A program made the translations under genes and the position numbers. From CAWEQO01 sp963811225 (GTDB lineage: Bacteria > Chloroflexota > Anaerolineae > Anaerolineales > Anaerolineaceae): a stretch of DNA of 64,000 nt. Location of the stretch: the NCBI GenBank assembly GCA_963811225.1, contig CAWEQO010000013.1:186001-250000 (forward strand), given 5' to 3'. Positions 49,673 to 58,179 of this stretch are shown in pieces; the stretch's first letter is position 1, and each line of letters opens with the position of its first letter. The notes beneath the pieces were generated by a model. The model saw only the letters and a program-made list of their open reading frames with translations, did no database searches and was not told where the DNA came from.

Positions 49673-51112
49673 TTATCTGCGCCGATTGCGCAGCAGCAGC
49701 GCCACCAGCGTTCCGATCACCAGCAGCAGCCCACCGATGCACAGCAGCGCCAGCACCACAAACAGCCATCCGGTGTTCGAAATGCCGAAAGGCGGCCGGG
49801 TAACCGTGAGGGGAGCTGACGTCGGCGTCAGCTGCAGGGGATAGGGAGTGGGCACCGGTCGCCGGGTAGCGGTCGCTGTGGGCGTGGGTAAGTCGACGGT
49901 CGAGACCAGGGTGGGCTCTGCGCCCGGCGTGGGCATCTCTGCGACCATTCCATTGAGCTGATCGTAGATTGCCTGGGCGCGCTCATTTTCGGGATCCAGC
50001 GAATATACCACGTTTAACTGGTTCATAATCTTGTCTAGGCTGGGAGCAGGCGTGCCGGGGATTTGATCGGCATTTAAATAATGGGCCGCCAACGCCTCTA
50101 AATACATCGCATTCGTCTCGGGGTCCTCCGGTCGAATGACCAGCGATTCCAGGTAGGCTTGCTCGGCTTGCAGGATGTAATGTTCGGCCCCTGGGCGCAG
50201 GAAGTAGATGCCTTTTCCCTCGGCTGCCTCCAGGTACAAATCACCCAAGTCTTTCAGTGCGCCGGCATCCTCCGGATCGTCGGCCACCTTCTCGCGCAGG
50301 TCGTAGATCAGATTCATGAAAACGGGCGAGAGGATCTTAGCGCTCCAGTTGTCCTGGCGTTTCGGTTCCAGGTTCTCGAAATGCCAGCGGATTTCATTCT
50401 CCTCCATCTGCGGCTGGGGGTCAGGGGGAAAGGTTGCCGACAGGAAATTGTCCGGGCTGGCGACGTAAGGCAGGCGCAGGACGATATTGCCCGCGCCGAT
50501 TGGGCCCTTCCACCCTGCGCCGGTCTCAAGGATGTAATTGAAGCCGGCCTCCGGCAGATAACCGGTGGAATGGGTGTTGTAGGTGACGGCAATTTCCACC
50601 GGCTCTCCGGCGGGGAAAGCGACATCGAAGGCCGCCCACTGTACCGGCGGATCGTCCGGAACGGTTGGGTTGGTGGTTTCTACATCGATCCAACTGACCG
50701 GCTCGCCGTCTACACTGACGGTGAAATCCGTCAGCGTTGGGACGTGAAAGAAGCCGTCGCCCACGCCGTACGGGTTGACCAGCGGGAAGCGCACTTGCAT
50801 CTCCTCATCCTCAGAGCCTGTATTTTGCATTTGGAAGACCGCCTCCACCTGCGCCTCGACCCCGGTCAGGTCCATCTCATCGACGCTGAAATCGACCACG
50901 TCCCCCACGGTAATCGTCACTTGCTCGGCGGCCATTTCCACCTGCGTGCCAGTGTCCTCACCGGGGGTGATGCTGCTGCCGCCCGGTATCTGCGGCGGAG
51001 CGATGTCTGCCTGCGCCACCTGTGGGAGAGCAAACGAAGCCAGCCCTGCAATCAGCAGGGCGATGATCGCCGGCCATGTGAAGCGAGAAAGATGCTGTTT
51101 GATCACAGCCAT
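49673..51112 (-). CDS. Secreted/membrane-anchored protein with DUF4424-like and TPR regions
   Basis: The 479-residue product has a signal peptide (WPAIIALLIAGLASFALPQVAQA-DI), an immunoglobulin-like extracellular region (about 40-270) resembling DUF4424 (PPQIPGGSSI, EEMQVRFPLVNPYGVGDGFFH), a TPR-like region (about 290-400), a Thr/Pro linker and a C-terminal transmembrane anchor (WLFVVLALLCIGGLLLVIGTLVALLL) ending RNRRR. The topology is outside with a C-terminal membrane anchor. I do not recognise a function. Confidence 0.75.
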   Translation of the reverse strand: MAVIKQHLSRFTWPAIIALLIAGLASFALPQVAQADIAPPQIPGGSSITPGEDTGTQVEMAAEQVTITVGDVVDFSVDEMDLTGVEAQVEAVFQMQNTGSEDEEMQVRFPLVNPYGVGDGFFHVPTLTDFTVSVDGEPVSWIDVETTNPTVPDDPPVQWAAFDVAFPAGEPVEIAVTYNTHSTGYLPEAGFNYILETGAGWKGPIGAGNIVLRLPYVASPDNFLSATFPPDPQPQMEENEIRWHFENLEPKRQDNWSAKILSPVFMNLIYDLREKVADDPEDAGALKDLGDLYLEAAEGKGIYFLRPGAEHYILQAEQAYLESLVIRPEDPETNAMYLEALAAHYLNADQIPGTPAPSLDKIMNQLNVVYSLDPENERAQAIYDQLNGMVAEMPTPGAEPTLVSTVDLPTPTATATRRPVPTPYPLQLTPTSAPLTVTRPPFGISNTGWLFVVLALLCIGGLLLVIGTLVALLLRNRRR

Positions 51113-51253
51113 CAGAAACTCCTAGCCCATCAAAATCCACTAACTTTTCGCCAGCAGTGGTATTCCACAGCTGTTTGTGTGTGGTTACACCCATTACGGC
51201 CTGCGAAGCGCACGATCTGAGCGGTACTCGCTTTTCTATTAAATCAACAAAAA

Positions 51254-51277
51254 GCCGCCCGGTCAAGCTCGGGCGGC
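51254..51277 (-). terminator. Rho-independent terminator of the GGDEF-EAL gene
   Basis: On the minus strand GCCGCCCG, loop, CGGGCGGC is followed by TTTTTG, 38 nt after the stop codon at 51315. Confidence 0.85.
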
Positions 51278-51314
51278 GTTCATCCTGCTGTTCCCCTATC
51301 CATTTTCAGGCGGA

Positions 51315-52592
51315 TCAGCAGCGAAGGGAATTTTCTTGCAAAAATTGGGTCAGCTGCTCACTGGCTAGCGGACGGCTGAACAGGAAACCCTGCATCTGAT
51401 TGCAGCCGATGCTGGTGAGCTCCTCCTTCTGCTGCTCTTCCTCCACCCCCTCGGCCACCACCGTCAGATCCAACCCCTGCGCCAGCCCCATGATGGCGAT
51501 GATCAGGGCCAGCGAGCGCCGCCGGGAAAGCGGCTCGCGGATCAAATCCTGAACGAAGGCCCGGTCGATCTTGAGCTTGTCCACAGGAAGGTAGCGGAAG
51601 TAAGAGAAAGACGAGTAGCCTGCGCCAAAGTCATCAATGCTGATGCTGACCCCCAACTTGCGCAGCTGATCCACCTGGATCGCAATCTGGTCGATGTTCT
51701 CGACCATCGTGCCCTCGGTCAGCTCCAGCTCTAACAAAGACGGGTGCAGGTGAGCCTTCTTCAGGGTGGCGGCGACCACCTCCACAAAATTTTCCTCGGC
51801 GAACTGGCGCACGGAAACGTTGACCGCCACCCGGAACGGCCCGAAGCCCATCCTCATCCAATCGGCGATCTGGTAACAGGCCTGTTCCAGCACCCAGGTA
51901 CCCACCGGCACAATCTGCCCGGTCTCCTCAGCGATGCGGATGAACTTATCCGGCTGGAGCAAGCCCAGGCGGGGGTGGTTCCAGCGCAGCAGCGCCTCGA
52001 CCCCCACCATGCGCCCGGTACGGTTGTCGATTTGAGGCTGGTAGACCAACATCAGCTCGTTGGCTTCCAGAGATCGATACAGCCGGTTGACGATCTCGAA
52101 GTGCTGCGCAGCCGCCCGCATCAGCTCGGGCGTGAAAACCCGGACGTGGTTACCGCCGCTGCGCTTGACGGTGTACATGGCGATGTCGGCATTGCGCTCC
52201 AGCGTGTCCATGTCGGCCCCGTCACGTGGGAAGATGCTGACGCCCATGCTGGCAGTCAAGTAAACGTCGTAAGCCTGGGCCTGGAACGGCAGCTTGAACG
52301 CTTCCCGCAAGCCCTCCGTCACCATTTCCACATCGCCGGGCGTTTCAACCCCTGGAACTAACAGAACAAAACGGTCACCGGCGTAGCGTCTGAGATACAC
52401 CGGCTTGCCCTTGATTGAATCGAGGCGATGCGCCACTTCCTCCATCAAGCGGTTGCCGGCGGGAACCCCTAGGGCACTATTCACGTTCGAAAATCCATCC
52501 AAATCGATCAAGACCACCGCCGCGCCGCGGTCTTCTACTTGGACTTCCGATAAGATTCTTTCCAGGTCGGCTGTCGATGCAGTCTGTTCCAT
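51315..52592 (-). CDS. Degenerate GGDEF plus EAL domain protein (c-di-GMP phosphodiesterase)
   Basis: A GAGGT site precedes the ATG at 52592; the longer reading upstream has no homology. The 425-residue protein has a GGDEF-like domain (about 1-165) in which GGDEF reads AGDRF, so cyclase activity is unlikely. The EAL domain (about 175-420) keeps the catalytic set: EALLRW, NVSVRQF, ELTEG, DDFGAGYSS, KIDRAFV, AEGVE and QGF. It should therefore hydrolyse c-di-GMP to pGpG. It is cytoplasmic and monocistronic. Confidence 0.9.
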   Translation of the reverse strand: MEQTASTADLERILSEVQVEDRGAAVVLIDLDGFSNVNSALGVPAGNRLMEEVAHRLDSIKGKPVYLRRYAGDRFVLLVPGVETPGDVEMVTEGLREAFKLPFQAQAYDVYLTASMGVSIFPRDGADMDTLERNADIAMYTVKRSGGNHVRVFTPELMRAAAQHFEIVNRLYRSLEANELMLVYQPQIDNRTGRMVGVEALLRWNHPRLGLLQPDKFIRIAEETGQIVPVGTWVLEQACYQIADWMRMGFGPFRVAVNVSVRQFAEENFVEVVAATLKKAHLHPSLLELELTEGTMVENIDQIAIQVDQLRKLGVSISIDDFGAGYSSFSYFRYLPVDKLKIDRAFVQDLIREPLSRRRSLALIIAIMGLAQGLDLTVVAEGVEEEQQKEELTSIGCNQMQGFLFSRPLASEQLTQFLQENSLRC

Positions 52593-52739
52593 GCGCCTAC
52601 CTCTACGAAGGATTGATACGCGGGGGTAAATTGCAAGAACCATGCCTCTTGTTGGAACACTCCGGCATTGGCATAAAATATTCCTCCAAGAAAGTAAAAT
52701 TTCACCCCTTTTCCCGCTTCTCAAACCGGGCGGCAAATG

Positions 52740-52755
52740 TATAATAGTTTATAAT
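52740..52755 (+). promoter_or_regulatory. Tandem -10-like boxes upstream of the isomerase gene
   Basis: TATAAT occurs at 52740-52745 and again at 52750-52755. Neither has a good -35. An AGGAG ribosome-binding site precedes the ATG at 52803, with an ATG at 52800 as the alternative start. Confidence 0.4.
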
Positions 52756-52799
52756 CCGAACTAAATCGAGAGCAGAAACCCTTTTTTGAACAGGAGAAT

Positions 52800-54245
52800 A
52801 TGATGAATAGAACAACCTTGGGCGTGATCATCGGTAACCGCGGTTTTTTCCCCGGCCATCTATGCGAAACCGGCCGCAAGACCATTCTAAAAGTACTCGA
52901 AGAAGAAGGCATCGATGTCGTTGCGCTGTCTCCTGAAGAGACGCAGTACGGCAGCATCGTCAGCATCAGCGACGGGCAGAAGCTGGCCGACCTGTTCAAG
53001 CAAAACCGGGAGCGCATCGACGGCATCCTGATCACCCTGCCCAACTTCGGCGAGGAACGCACCATCGCCAACGCCATCCGCTGGTCCGGCCTGAACGTGC
53101 CCGTACTGGTGCATGCCTTCCCGGATGAGGTCGGCAAGATGCTCATCACCGACCGGCGAGACTTGTTCTGCGGCAAGATGTCGGCCTGCAACAACCTGAT
53201 GCAGTATGGCATCAAGTACACCCTCACCAGCCAGCACACCATGGACCCCGAGGGCGCGGCCTTCCGCAAAGACCTGCAGACCTTCGCCGCCACCTGCCGC
53301 ATGGTTAAGGGCCTGAACGGCGCACGCGTGGGCGTCATCGGCGCCCGCCCGGCGGCCTTCAACACGGTGCGCTTCAGTGAGAAGCTGTTCGAACGCAGCG
53401 GCATCAGCGTCGATACCGTCGACCTGTCCGAGATGATCGGCAAGGCGAACCGCATTAAGGAAGGCGACCAGCAGCTGAAGAACAAGGTCGAAATGATTGC
53501 CGGCTACGTGCCGACTGATGGCGTCCCGAACGCCTCGGTCCTGCGCATGGCCCGCCTGGGCGTGGTGATCGACAACTGGATGGAAGAGAACAACCTGCAA
53601 GCCAGCGCCATCCAATGCTGGACCGCCATGCAAGAGTTCTACGGCGTAGTTCCCTGCACCCTGATGAGCATGATGAGCAACAGCCTGACCCCTTCGGCCT
53701 GCGAGACCGACATTGCGGGCGTGATCGGCATGCTGGCCATGGCGCTCGGCTCGGGCAAGCCCTCGGCCATCGTCGACTGGAACAACAACTACGGCGAAGA
53801 CCCCGACAAGGGCGTCATCTTCCACTGCTCCAACCTGCCGAAGGATATTTTTGTAGAAGAAGGGAGCAAAGTGGGCCCCGCTCCGGTCATGGATTACCAG
53901 GAGATCATCGCCGGTACGGTCGGCAAAGACGCCACCTTCGGCACTGTGGTTGGCCGGGTCAAAGAAGCCCCCTTCACCTACTGCCGCGTTTCGACCGATG
54001 ACTTTAACGGCAAGATCAACACCTACCTGGGTGAAGGCCAGCTGACCGACGATCCGTTGAGCACCTTCGGCGGCTACGGCGTGGTGCGCATCCCCAAACT
54101 GCAGAAGCTGCTCAAGCACATCTGCAATAATGGCTTCGAGCATCACGTGGCGGTCAACCTCTCACAGCAGGCGGACGCCCTTGAAGAGGCGTTCGGTAAG
54201 TACATGGGCTGGGACGTGTATTATCACAATAAAGCCGAAGATTAA
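52800..54245 (+). CDS. L-fucose/L-arabinose isomerase family protein
   Basis: The 481-residue protein belongs to the FucI/AraA superfamily, which interconverts aldoses and ketoses with Mn2+. Recognisable parts are GVIIGNRGFFPGHLCETGRK at the N-terminus, GILITLPNFGEERTIANAIRW, NVPVLVHAFPDE, ACETDIAGVIGMLAMALGSGKPSAIVDWNNNY (a metal Glu/Asp region) and FGGYGVVRIPKLQKLLKHI. It is shorter than FucI (about 590) and similar to AraA (about 500). The substrate cannot be assigned. An AraM-like gene follows after a terminator. Confidence 0.83.
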   Translation: MMNRTTLGVIIGNRGFFPGHLCETGRKTILKVLEEEGIDVVALSPEETQYGSIVSISDGQKLADLFKQNRERIDGILITLPNFGEERTIANAIRWSGLNVPVLVHAFPDEVGKMLITDRRDLFCGKMSACNNLMQYGIKYTLTSQHTMDPEGAAFRKDLQTFAATCRMVKGLNGARVGVIGARPAAFNTVRFSEKLFERSGISVDTVDLSEMIGKANRIKEGDQQLKNKVEMIAGYVPTDGVPNASVLRMARLGVVIDNWMEENNLQASAIQCWTAMQEFYGVVPCTLMSMMSNSLTPSACETDIAGVIGMLAMALGSGKPSAIVDWNNNYGEDPDKGVIFHCSNLPKDIFVEEGSKVGPAPVMDYQEIIAGTVGKDATFGTVVGRVKEAPFTYCRVSTDDFNGKINTYLGEGQLTDDPLSTFGGYGVVRIPKLQKLLKHICNNGFEHHVAVNLSQQADALEEAFGKYMGWDVYYHNKAED

Positions 54246-54265
54246 ATTGAAGGTTTCTTAAGATG

Positions 54266-54303
54266 AGGTCCAAAGGGTTTGTGAAATCCTTTGGACCTTT
54301 TTT
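54266..54303 (+). terminator. Rho-independent terminator after the isomerase
   Basis: AGGTCCAAAGGG (54266-54277) pairs with CCTTTGGACCT (54288-54298) followed by TTTTT. A second small hairpin GTTCGGCG/CGCCGAAC lies at 54346-54366. Confidence 0.87.
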
Positions 54304-54442
54304 ATTTCGATTCAAGTTGCCCACTGCAATGTGACCATTGACTGCGTTCGGCGCTTTACGCCGAACATTCAACAGAATCGGGGAAAATAGAATAGAATGA
54401 GATGGTACAACAACTTAATTTGAGGGAAACGAAAAGATACCC

Positions 54443-55705
54443 ATGAAAAAATCATCCAATGAGCCACTGATCGTGATCGGGCAGGATGCCCTCGAGCAGT
54501 TCCAGGCTTACTGCCACGACCACGGTTATACCGACTTTGCCCTGATCGCCGATCAGAACACCTACCCGGTGCTCGGCCAGCGCGTGCAGCGGATGCTCGA
54601 AGCGGACGGATGCAAGGTCACGCCGATCATCCTGGAGGGCGACCCGGTCCTGCCCGGCGACATTGCCATCTTCCAGGTGTTCGACCAGCTGCCATACGAG
54701 CCGGTTGTGTGCGTCTCGGTCGGCTCGGGCTCGCTGACCGACATCACCCGTTTCGTCAGCTATCACAGCCGCAACCGCTTCATCGCCCTGCCCACCGCCC
54801 CCTCGGTCGACGGCTTCACCTCCACCGGCTCGCCGCTGATCGCGCGCGGCTTCAAGAAGACCCACTACACCCACGCCCCCGAAGCCATCTTCGCCGAACT
54901 GAAGACGCTGCAAAATGCGCCGACCGAACTGATCGCCTCCGGTCTCGGCGATATGCTGGGTAAGTTTATCGCCCAGGCCGACTGGAAGATGGGCTCGCTG
55001 CTGTGGAACGAGGCGTACGATCCCGAGATTGCCGAGCACACCTGGGAGGCGCTGCAGCTGTGCATCGCCCAGGCGGGCACGCTGTGCGACCGAGACGAGG
55101 AGTTGATTCGCTTGCTGATGCAGGGCCTGATCGAATCAGGATTAAGTATGCTGCGGATGAATCTCTCCCACCCGGCCTCGGGCGCGGAGCACCACATTTC
55201 GCACTTCCTGGAAATGCGCTCGCTGCAGACCGGCGGCCCGCACCTGATGCATGGCGAGACCGTGGCGCTCGGCTCGATCCCGGCGGCCAAGATGTACGTG
55301 CGCTTTCGCAGCATGAGCAAAGACGAGGCGGCCAAGATCCTGGCGCAGGCCGAGCTGCCGGAGCCTGAGGACGAAGTGCGCGCCATCCAGACCGCCTACG
55401 GCCCCCTGGCGGATGACACCATCGAGCAGGTGCGCGAGCAGATCTACATGGGTGAGGAGCGTTTCGAGCAGCTCAAGCGGGATGTGCTGGACAACTGGGA
55501 CACGCTGCAGAAGTATGCGGCGCGGGTGGCCGAACCCGAGCAATTGGAGAACTGGCTGGAGCAAGTGTGCGGACCCACCACACCCGAAGAGATCGGCGTG
55601 AGCCAGGAAGAGATGGAAGAAGCCATCCAGAATGCCCACTACTTGCGCTCGCGTTTCACGATTGCCAAGTTGTTCCACTACATGGGAATCTTGCCGGAGT
55701 TCTAG
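54443..55705 (+). CDS. AraM-like sn-glycerol-1-phosphate dehydrogenase family protein
   Basis: The 420-residue protein is an iron/zinc-type dehydrogenase of the AraM/EgsA group. It has the NAD-binding VVCVSVGSGSLTDITRFVSYHSRNRFIALPTAPSVDGFTSTGSPL, then IASGLGDMLGKFIAQADWK, GAEHHISHFLEM and LMHGETVALGS, in which Asp and two His form the metal site. AraM makes glycerol-1-phosphate from dihydroxyacetone phosphate in Bacillus. The C-terminal region is longer than in B. subtilis AraM. It probably acts in polar-lipid or sugar metabolism; its pairing with an AraA-like gene mirrors the Bacillus ara operon. Confidence 0.87.
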   Translation: MKKSSNEPLIVIGQDALEQFQAYCHDHGYTDFALIADQNTYPVLGQRVQRMLEADGCKVTPIILEGDPVLPGDIAIFQVFDQLPYEPVVCVSVGSGSLTDITRFVSYHSRNRFIALPTAPSVDGFTSTGSPLIARGFKKTHYTHAPEAIFAELKTLQNAPTELIASGLGDMLGKFIAQADWKMGSLLWNEAYDPEIAEHTWEALQLCIAQAGTLCDRDEELIRLLMQGLIESGLSMLRMNLSHPASGAEHHISHFLEMRSLQTGGPHLMHGETVALGSIPAAKMYVRFRSMSKDEAAKILAQAELPEPEDEVRAIQTAYGPLADDTIEQVREQIYMGEERFEQLKRDVLDNWDTLQKYAARVAEPEQLENWLEQVCGPTTPEEIGVSQEEMEEAIQNAHYLRSRFTIAKLFHYMGILPEF

Positions 55706-55710
55706 AACGT

Positions 55711-55780
55711 AACCCAGAGAAAGCAGAGAGGCAGAGCAATCTTTTAAACGGTTGCTCTGCCTCTCTGCTTTCTCTGCGTT
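55711..55780. terminator. 29-bp near-perfect inverted repeat between convergent genes
   Basis: Arms 55711-55739 and 55752-55780 match with one mismatch and resemble the GCAGAG/CTCTGC-rich hairpin at 7962-8043. The loop is 12 nt. It starts five bases after one stop codon and ends six bases before the other. Confidence 0.8.
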
Positions 55781-55786
55781 AGGCTC

Positions 55787-56440
55787 TTAAATCAGCCCGC
55801 GCTGTGCGGCGGCGGCGATGGCGGCGGCGCGCGAATCCACTCCCAGCTTGTTGTAGATGTTGGCAAGGTGCGCCTTGACCGTGCGCTCGGTGATGCCCAG
55901 GCGGTAGGCGATCTCCTTGCTGCGATCGCCTTCGGCCACTGCCTGCAGCACTTCCATCTCGCGCTCGGTCAGCCCGGCGTCATCTTGACGCGGCAGTTCG
56001 GGCTTCGGATTGGGCTGTGCGGCTGCCGATAGAAGTCGCGCCACCACCTCAGGCCGCAGCAGGGTCTCGCCGCGGGCCGCAGCCCGGATGGTGTCGAACA
56101 AAGCCTGGCGGCCCGTGTCCTTCAACAAATAACCATTGGCTCCTGCCCGCAGACCGCGCACCAGCAGCTCGTCCTCGTTATAGGTGGTCAAGATCACCAC
56201 CGACGTCTCGGGGCAGCGCTTGCGCAGGATCTCGATTGCCTCCAGCCCGCCCATAACCGGCATACGCAGGTCCATGAGCACCACGTCGGGGTGAAGCGCC
56301 TCCGCCAGTCGCACGGCCTCGGCCCCGTCCCCGGCCTCGCCCACCAGCTCGAAATCGTCCCTGGTCTCCAGGATCAAGCGCAGGCCATCCCGCACGATCA
56401 AGTGATCGTCTGCGATCAACAGTCGAATTTTGTCAGTCAT
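55787..56440 (-). CDS. NarL/LuxR-family response regulator
   Basis: The 217-residue protein has a normal receiver: acid pair D11-D12 (LLIADDH), phospho-acceptor Asp in VVLMDLRMP, and K in YLLKD. The LuxR helix-turn-helix is LTEREMEVLQAVAEGDRSKEIAYRLGITERTVKAHLANIYNKL. It is the partner of the histidine kinase whose gene overlaps by eight bases. A likely target is the divergent exporter operon. Confidence 0.93.
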   Translation of the reverse strand: MTDKIRLLIADDHLIVRDGLRLILETRDDFELVGEAGDGAEAVRLAEALHPDVVLMDLRMPVMGGLEAIEILRKRCPETSVVILTTYNEDELLVRGLRAGANGYLLKDTGRQALFDTIRAAARGETLLRPEVVARLLSAAAQPNPKPELPRQDDAGLTEREMEVLQAVAEGDRSKEIAYRLGITERTVKAHLANIYNKLGVDSRAAAIAAAAQRGLI

Positions 56441-57686
56441 CGCGCCCCCTCTCCAATGGCAGGGCCAGCTTCAGCACTGCCCCTTGGCCGGGCTTCGAAC
56501 TCACTGCCAGCGTCCCGCCCACCAGCCGGGCACGCTCGCGTATCCCCAGCAGCCCGTAGTGGCCTGGAGTGTGCCCCACTTGCTTCGGGTCGAAGCCGCA
56601 GCCGTCGTCGCCGATCTCGATCTGCAGCTGACGATCCACCACCACGATTCGCACCCAGGCTCGCTGCGCCTGCGCGTGCCTGGCCACGTTGGTCAAACCC
56701 TCGGCCACCATACGGCAGACGGAGTCCTCCAACCCGGCAGGCAGCTCCTCGGGCAGCGACAGGTTCAACTCACAGGGGATGCCGGTCGACTGGCTGAAGC
56801 GTTCGGCCTCCTCACGCAGCGTGCGCTCCAGAGCAACGCGGGTGTGCTCGCCGCTGCGCAGGTCGTCGATCGCCCGGCGCGCCTCGGCCAGCGTGGTGCG
56901 CGCCCGGCCCATGGCCTGCTGCACAATGGCCTGAGCCCGCTCGACCCGCCCGCTGGACAGGTGCAAGTCGGCCGCCTCTAGCTGCAAAATCAACCCGGCC
57001 AGCCCTTGCGCCAGGGTATCGTGCAGCTCGCGCGCCATGCGCTCGCGCTCGTTTACCAGGGTCAGGGCCTCGATCTCGCCGGTGTATTCGGCCAGCTGGC
57101 GGTTGGCCATCTCCAGCTCCTCGGCCAGCTGCTGGGCCTTCTGGCGGGCTTCGCTCTCCCGCCCATACAGCGTCGTATAAATCACGACGAACAGCGTCAT
57201 CGGTATGATGATGAACAGCCACGTCAGGGTGGTCTGCTCATGCGCCACCAGGATCACGCTGACCGCCGACAGCAGCAGGAAGGTGATCACTGCGGCGACC
57301 TTGTACAGCGGCTTACGCAGCGCACCGATCGCCTCACCCACCAGCGCCATGTACAACCCATAAGACAGGGCGCTGCTGCCGGTCACCAGGGTCATGGTGA
57401 AGGCCAGCGCGCTCTGCACGCCCAGGTACAGCAGCGCACCGCCGGGTCGCCGCATCAGCCAGATCATATTCCAGTGCAGCGCAGCATGGATCAGCATCAA
57501 CACGCTGAAGGGCGCCAGCACCGCCGGTTGGCGCGTGGCCGGGTCCATGAAGAGTGTGATAGCATAAAGGAACGCCAGCGCCAGCATGACCAGCACGAAG
57601 AATGGCAGCACAAAATGAGCTTCACGCGCATCTTCGCCGGGTAGCAATTTTAGAGGTTTTGGAACGGAATCAGGGGAAGGATTCAT
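56433..57686 (-). CDS. Sensor histidine kinase (DesK/NarL-type, HisKA_3)
   Basis: The 417-residue kinase has about six N-terminal transmembrane helices (residues 25-190), a short coiled coil, a HisKA_3 dimerisation domain with the H-box ERERMARELHDTLAQGLAGLILQLEAA and a HATPase_c domain with VCRMVAEGLTNVARHAQA (N-box) and IGDDGCGFDPKQ, HYGLLGIRERA. Membrane-embedded sensors of this type detect membrane-active or lipid-like signals. It pairs with the following response regulator. Confidence 0.93.
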   Translation of the reverse strand: MNPSPDSVPKPLKLLPGEDAREAHFVLPFFVLVMLALAFLYAITLFMDPATRQPAVLAPFSVLMLIHAALHWNMIWLMRRPGGALLYLGVQSALAFTMTLVTGSSALSYGLYMALVGEAIGALRKPLYKVAAVITFLLLSAVSVILVAHEQTTLTWLFIIIPMTLFVVIYTTLYGRESEARQKAQQLAEELEMANRQLAEYTGEIEALTLVNERERMARELHDTLAQGLAGLILQLEAADLHLSSGRVERAQAIVQQAMGRARTTLAEARRAIDDLRSGEHTRVALERTLREEAERFSQSTGIPCELNLSLPEELPAGLEDSVCRMVAEGLTNVARHAQAQRAWVRIVVVDRQLQIEIGDDGCGFDPKQVGHTPGHYGLLGIRERARLVGGTLAVSSKPGQGAVLKLALPLERGRDD

Positions 57687-57863
57687 GGTAGTTGTATTAT
57701 AGCCTTACTCCATCCAAGACACATTGTCCGCAAGTACAGTGTACGAAAGGACAATACGGAATGGCCAGGCGAACGATGACGTGCGGTCCACTGCAGCCTA
57801 TACTGTTTTCAAATGAACAAACCAGACAGAACCGCACCAAGGTGCGCCATAAAGGAGAACAAA

Positions 57864-58052
57864 ATGAACGAAAACACGAATACCCCCAACAAGAGCCAGC
57901 TGCTCAACTTGGTCTTCAAGGCCATCGCCCTCGCCATGGGCGTGGCGGGTGCAACCCTGGGCATTCTGGGCAGCATCCCGGCCGAAACCATCGTAATCCT
58001 GCTCGGCATCGGCCTGTTCTGCCTGGCCCTGACCCAACTGGGCAAAGAGTAA
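57864..58052 (+). CDS. Small membrane protein upstream of the exporter operon
   Basis: A strong AAAGGAG leads to the ATG at 57864. The 62-residue product has two hydrophobic helices: LLNLVFKAIALAMGVAGATLGILG and ETIVILLGIGLFCLALTQL. It is unrecognised. It lies between the divergent two-component system and the exporter genes and may be a sensor or exporter accessory. A long imperfect hairpin separates it from the ATPase gene. Confidence 0.7.
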   Translation: MNENTNTPNKSQLLNLVFKAIALAMGVAGATLGILGSIPAETIVILLGIGLFCLALTQLGKE

Positions 58053-58058
58053 ACGCAG

Positions 58059-58122
58059 CTGCTCAGGCAGTGATGTTCAGCAAGGTATTAGAGCCCCCTG
58101 CTAAACATCACTGCCCGAACAG
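58059..58122 (+). terminator. Imperfect long hairpin after the small membrane gene
   Basis: CTGCTCAGGCAGTGATGTT-type arms pair with few mismatches over about 25 bp, 7 nt after the stop. It shares its core with the hairpin at 48807-48834. Read-through to the exporter genes remains possible. Confidence 0.65.
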
Positions 58123-58179
58123 TTAAGAATAAACCAAGCAAAGTCTTCATTCCTCGAACCGTTTTAGAAAGGCAACCTG

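Noticed and set aside
57692..58126. A 144-residue reading frame spanning the start of the small membrane gene
   Set aside because: It runs out of frame through the SD, the start codon and the downstream hairpin; the 62-residue frame has proper translation signals and membrane helices.
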